From Mesonia profundi (GTDB lineage: Bacteria; Bacteroidota; Bacteroidia; Flavobacteriales; Flavobacteriaceae), in assembly GCF_031085155.1 (NCBI RefSeq), contig NZ_JAVHUL010000005.1, positions 1 to 64,000 of the forward strand: a stretch of DNA of 64,000 bases, in the 5' to 3' direction. Made by a program: the position numbers and the translations under genes. The notes beneath the pieces are model-generated. The model saw only the letters and a program-made list of their open reading frames with translations. It was not told the DNA's origin and did no database searches. Positions 61,279-64,000 of the stretch are shown piece by piece (within the stretch, counting starts at the first letter, position 1; every line of letters starts with the position of its first letter).

Positions 61279-62550
61279 ATGATTCAAAATAAATTCAACA
61301 TATTAAAAGGCTTAACGATGGTTTGTATCCTTATCGCGACCTTCTTTTTACCTTTAAAAACATCATTAAGTAATATAGGTCTTATCGGTTTGGTAGTAAC
61401 CACGCTCTTGTCTTTTGGCTTAAACGGATTTAGAAAGAACGGCAAACTAGGTTTCTTTCTTTTATTTTCTCCCATGGTCTTCTTTTTACCTTTGCTTTGG
61501 GGATGGATGTATTCCCCCTTAAAAGCAGATGCTTTTCATGAATTAAGCAAATATGTATTTTTAGGCTTAACGCCACTATTTCTTTTCCGTAAAGACATTG
61601 AGGCGGGGACCTTTAGAAAATATGCGTCTTACGGTCTTTTAGCAGGATCTTTTTTAAGCGGATTAATCTTGTTAGTTGTCAATTTCTATAATTTTAGCCA
61701 AACATCCTATCCGCCGCATTGGCTCCTTAATCATACGTTTACCAGTTTTAATTTCTTAGAACCCCTAAGTGGTATGCACCCCATTTATATGGGCATGTAT
61801 TTTGCTTTGGCATTAAGTATTTTATTTTTCACCCCAATAAAACTGCCTAAGATTTTAAAAGTATTTGCTTTTATTATTTTTAGTTTAAGCATTGTTTTTC
61901 TAGCCTCTAGAATTATTTATGGAGTTTTGGTATTGCTCGTTTTATTATATCTTATTCATAACCTTTCCTTTAAAACTTTTGCCGTGTTGCTTACTGGCGT
62001 TTTGGTCCTAGGTGTTTTGGGTTTTAGCACGCTGCAAAAGACCTATTTGTATCAAAAAACGGTTAACGGTACCTTATGGGAGTTGCAAGAAAATGTGGGC
62101 ACTTATAATACCAACCAAAGTATGAGAGTAGACTCACGTTGGTCTCGTTGGCAAGTGGCCGTAGATCTCATTAAAGAAAAGCCCATTTTGGGCTATGGTG
62201 GAGGAACAGAAAATGAAGTGCTATTAGAAGAATACCAGCGGCGTGATATGAAAAGCTCTGTAGAGAATGAGTACAATGCTCACAATCAATTCTTGGGATT
62301 TTGGCTCCGTTTTGGTGTCGTGGGATCGCTACTTATGCTCGTTTATTTCTTTAGAAACGCGATTACTGCTTTTAGGTACCAGAACTTATTATTTTTAAGC
62401 TTTTTAACCATTTTATTTTGGTCTCTTATGGTAGAGAATGTCCTAGATCGTAATATGGGAATTAATTTTGTCGCGCTATTCGGAACCCTTTTCTATGCCG
62501 AATTTTTAGCAAAAGAAAGTAAAGATCTAGCCGATGAAACGACTTCTTAA
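61279..62550 (+). CDS. O-antigen ligase family protein (Wzy_C-like)
   Basis: A 423-aa inner-membrane protein with about ten helices. The large periplasmic loop in the second half contains 'ILGYGGGTENEVLLEEYQRR' and the family-typical 'ENEYNAHNQFLGFWLRFG', which matches the Wzy_C signature shared by O-antigen ligase WaaL and polymerases. It lies 6 bp after the esterase gene and overlaps the next gene by 17 nt. A ligase or polymerase role cannot be separated from sequence alone; the His in 'YNAHNQF' suits a WaaL-type catalytic residue. Confidence 0.85.
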   Translation: MIQNKFNILKGLTMVCILIATFFLPLKTSLSNIGLIGLVVTTLLSFGLNGFRKNGKLGFFLLFSPMVFFLPLLWGWMYSPLKADAFHELSKYVFLGLTPLFLFRKDIEAGTFRKYASYGLLAGSFLSGLILLVVNFYNFSQTSYPPHWLLNHTFTSFNFLEPLSGMHPIYMGMYFALALSILFFTPIKLPKILKVFAFIIFSLSIVFLASRIIYGVLVLLVLLYLIHNLSFKTFAVLLTGVLVLGVLGFSTLQKTYLYQKTVNGTLWELQENVGTYNTNQSMRVDSRWSRWQVAVDLIKEKPILGYGGGTENEVLLEEYQRRDMKSSVENEYNAHNQFLGFWLRFGVVGSLLMLVYFFRNAITAFRYQNLLFLSFLTILFWSLMVENVLDRNMGINFVALFGTLFYAEFLAKESKDLADETTS

Positions 62551-63709
62551 GCTTTCTAAAGCTAGCTTGTTTTTTTATTTTCTACTGATTTTTATTTCAG
62601 TAGAAGCCTTCAATAAAATCTACTATTTTTATGTAAATGGTGATTTTATCGTTCAAAAAGCGGTAAAATTACTCGCTTTGGGCCTTATGTTAGGAATATT
62701 TCTTATTAAAAATCCGCGTAAGCTCCTTCTGCCAGTCCTACTTATTGCATGCTTTGTCTTAGGACAGTTTTTTTTGCCAGATGCGTTCGTATTCTCTTCT
62801 GTGATTGGATTTAGTCGGTATTTTTTCTTTTTGATAATGATCATGTTCTTTGCTGATTTTCAACAATTAAATCTAAGGAACCTTAATCCTATATTTAAAT
62901 TCTGGGAACTCTTTTTATGGGTTAATAACCTAGTTATTCTTTTAGCGGTCATTTTCAATCTATCACTTTTCAAGGCTTATTTAGGCGGCCGATGGGGATA
63001 TAATGGCCTGCTTATGGTATCATCAAATAGCACTTATTTTTATTTAGTGGCTTTTCTTTATTTTTTAATACGCTTTCCTAAAACTTATTTTAAAAGGGTT
63101 TTGTTTTGGCTTACACTAATCGCCGCACTTTGTACGGGAACCAAATCTATTTATTTAGGAATATTGTTATTTAGTCTCGTGGCTTTGCTTAGTCTTCAAG
63201 TGCCTAAAAAAATAAAATGGTCTCTAACCCTTGGTGTTATTTTCTTGGGGATTGCCAGTATGTTTCTTTTATTCTCTTCGGAATTGTTTACGGGTATCAT
63301 TCAAGAAGATGGTTGGCTAAGTGCGGTTTTATCTTACCGGAATGAGCTTTTAATGAAAGATACGCTACCTTATATTCAGGAAAACTGGAGAACTCTTCAT
63401 TATTTTATAGGAGGTTTATCACAGCCTTTAGCTAGACCGCAGCTAGAGTTAATCGATTTATTTTTGTACTTCGGAGCCTTTGGGATGCTACTCTACCTCT
63501 ATCTATTTTTTAAAAACTACTTCAATTTCAGCCTAAAGGCTCGAGAAATCGCTTTCTATGTGGTGCTTTTAACGGTACCACTTATAACAGGAAATTTTTT
63601 TTATAATGCCTCGGTTCCCATCTATTTAATACTTTTAAAATTAGTAATAAAAGAACGTGAGCTCACTTCTCACACTATACGAAGTAATCAAAAATTAAAA
63701 CCAGTCTAA
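62534..63709 (+). CDS. second rightward Wzy-like polytopic membrane protein
   Basis: A 391-aa protein with about ten to eleven hydrophobic segments and short loops, starting 'MKRLLKLSKASLFFYFLLIF'. 'YNGLLMVSSNSTYFYLVAFL' and 'GGLSQPLARPQLELIDLFLYF' recall polymerase loops. There is no clear Wzy_C motif, so it is named by its layout and context. It overlaps the upstream ligase-like gene by 17 nt, and 45 bp separate it from the WecG-type gene. It could be the second component of polymerisation, or a strain-specific polymerase. Confidence 0.7.
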   Translation: MKRLLKLSKASLFFYFLLIFISVEAFNKIYYFYVNGDFIVQKAVKLLALGLMLGIFLIKNPRKLLLPVLLIACFVLGQFFLPDAFVFSSVIGFSRYFFFLIMIMFFADFQQLNLRNLNPIFKFWELFLWVNNLVILLAVIFNLSLFKAYLGGRWGYNGLLMVSSNSTYFYLVAFLYFLIRFPKTYFKRVLFWLTLIAALCTGTKSIYLGILLFSLVALLSLQVPKKIKWSLTLGVIFLGIASMFLLFSSELFTGIIQEDGWLSAVLSYRNELLMKDTLPYIQENWRTLHYFIGGLSQPLARPQLELIDLFLYFGAFGMLLYLYLFFKNYFNFSLKAREIAFYVVLLTVPLITGNFFYNASVPIYLILLKLVIKERELTSHTIRSNQKLKPV

Positions 63710-63754
63710 ATCATTTAAAAAAGGATAAAACAGTACTTTTACCGCTTTAAATTT

Positions 63755-64000
63755 ATGTCCATGCCACGCATACATCTGCTTAATACGTTTGTAGATAACC
63801 TCAGCATGCAAGAAACCTTGCAGCAAATCGAGGAAAGTATTGTGTACCATAAACCTATACATCATACCGTAGTAAATGCCGGTAAGATTGTCGCCATGCA
63901 AACCGATGAGGTCTTGCGCAAGAGCGTAAATGAAGCTGATTTGATTAACGCCGACGGCCAAGCGGTGATTTGGGCTTCTAAGCTTTTAAAAAAGCCCTTA
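63755..64000 (+). CDS. WecG/TagA/CpsF family glycosyltransferase (partial)
   Basis: The first 82 codons of a gene cut by the window edge, starting 'MSMPRIHLLNTFVDNLSMQE' with a second ATG at 63761. 'HHTVVNAGKIVAMQTDE' and 'LINADGQAVIWASKLL' match the N-terminal part of the family, including the 'NADG' segment near residue 70. Members add N-acetylmannosaminuronate or similar sugars to lipid-linked intermediates, often as the second sugar. The frame is continuous to the edge. Confidence 0.85.
   Translation, partial: MSMPRIHLLNTFVDNLSMQETLQQIEESIVYHKPIHHTVVNAGKIVAMQTDEVLRKSVNEADLINADGQAVIWASKLLKKPL

Overview
The window reads as a chromosomal segment of a low-GC member of the Bacteroidota, most likely family Flavobacteriaceae. 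The support is a GLPGLI-family protein, DUF4175, DUF4837 and DUF6909-type proteins, many short 'MKK...SSC' lipoproteins, several TAnnTTTG -7 promoter boxes and almost no Shine-Dalgarno sequences. The species cannot be named from the sequence alone. No prophage, CRISPR array, rRNA operon or intact transposase was found. One tRNA gene, tRNA-Cys(GCA), is present.

Layout. 0.1-5.7 kb: a gene remnant, a GLPGLI protein, lepA, a small lipoprotein and a Na+/H+-type antiporter. 5.9-15.1 kb: a rightward series with an MBL hydrolase, a lipoprotein subtilase, an M1 aminopeptidase, rnpA overlapping an S41 protease, a DUF1853 protein whose start looks damaged by a small MITE-like insertion, a DUF547 lipoprotein and a TIGR04283-type glycosyltransferase. 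15.2-18.8 kb: a leftward block with SulP, an ElaA-like GNAT, a CDF exporter and rpiB. 18.8-20.2 kb: a 1.4-kb intergenic space with DnaA-box-like sites, AT-rich DNA, a second MITE-like copy and an unlisted 47-codon membrane-peptide ORF. 20.2-31.5 kb: rnr, a DUF2807 protein, LysE, tRNA-Cys, folB, ZIP, glnS, a YtxH/holin-like/small-protein cassette, SPFH, DUF1287 and gltX.

31.7-49.3 kb is mostly rightward housekeeping: a giant DUF4175 protein, ybeY, mnmG bracketed by two perfect parS-like palindromes, a methyltransferase, an OmpH/Skp-like lipoprotein, holB (leftward), pgk, a LysM lytic transglycosylase, DUF4837, tatA (leftward), an M23 peptidase, a GH3-like protein and a DUF6909-type protein.

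49.3 kb to the right edge is a surface-polysaccharide locus. It has a Wzz-like protein, the complete dTDP-L-rhamnose set rmlB-A-C-D, cysQ, a Wzx flippase, an asparagine-synthetase-like enzyme lacking the catalytic Cys2, three Wzy/ligase-type membrane proteins (one leftward), a GT4 glycosyltransferase, a hexapeptide acetyltransferase, a SASA-type esterase lipoprotein and the start of a WecG/TagA/CpsF glycosyltransferase. Together these could make an undecaprenyl-linked repeat, flip it, polymerise it and trim its acetyl groups.

The signals that ordinary gene annotation would miss are: the parS pair around mnmG with a candidate oriC about 16-18 kb away; two MITE-like elements with plausible 6-bp target duplications; two copies of a 40-bp near-palindromic dispersed repeat; a longer GGGCGTT...CCCTAACGC intergenic repeat; the 47-aa small ORF; and a terminator that contains the next gene's promoter. 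I found no clear-cut novel defence or enzymatic system.
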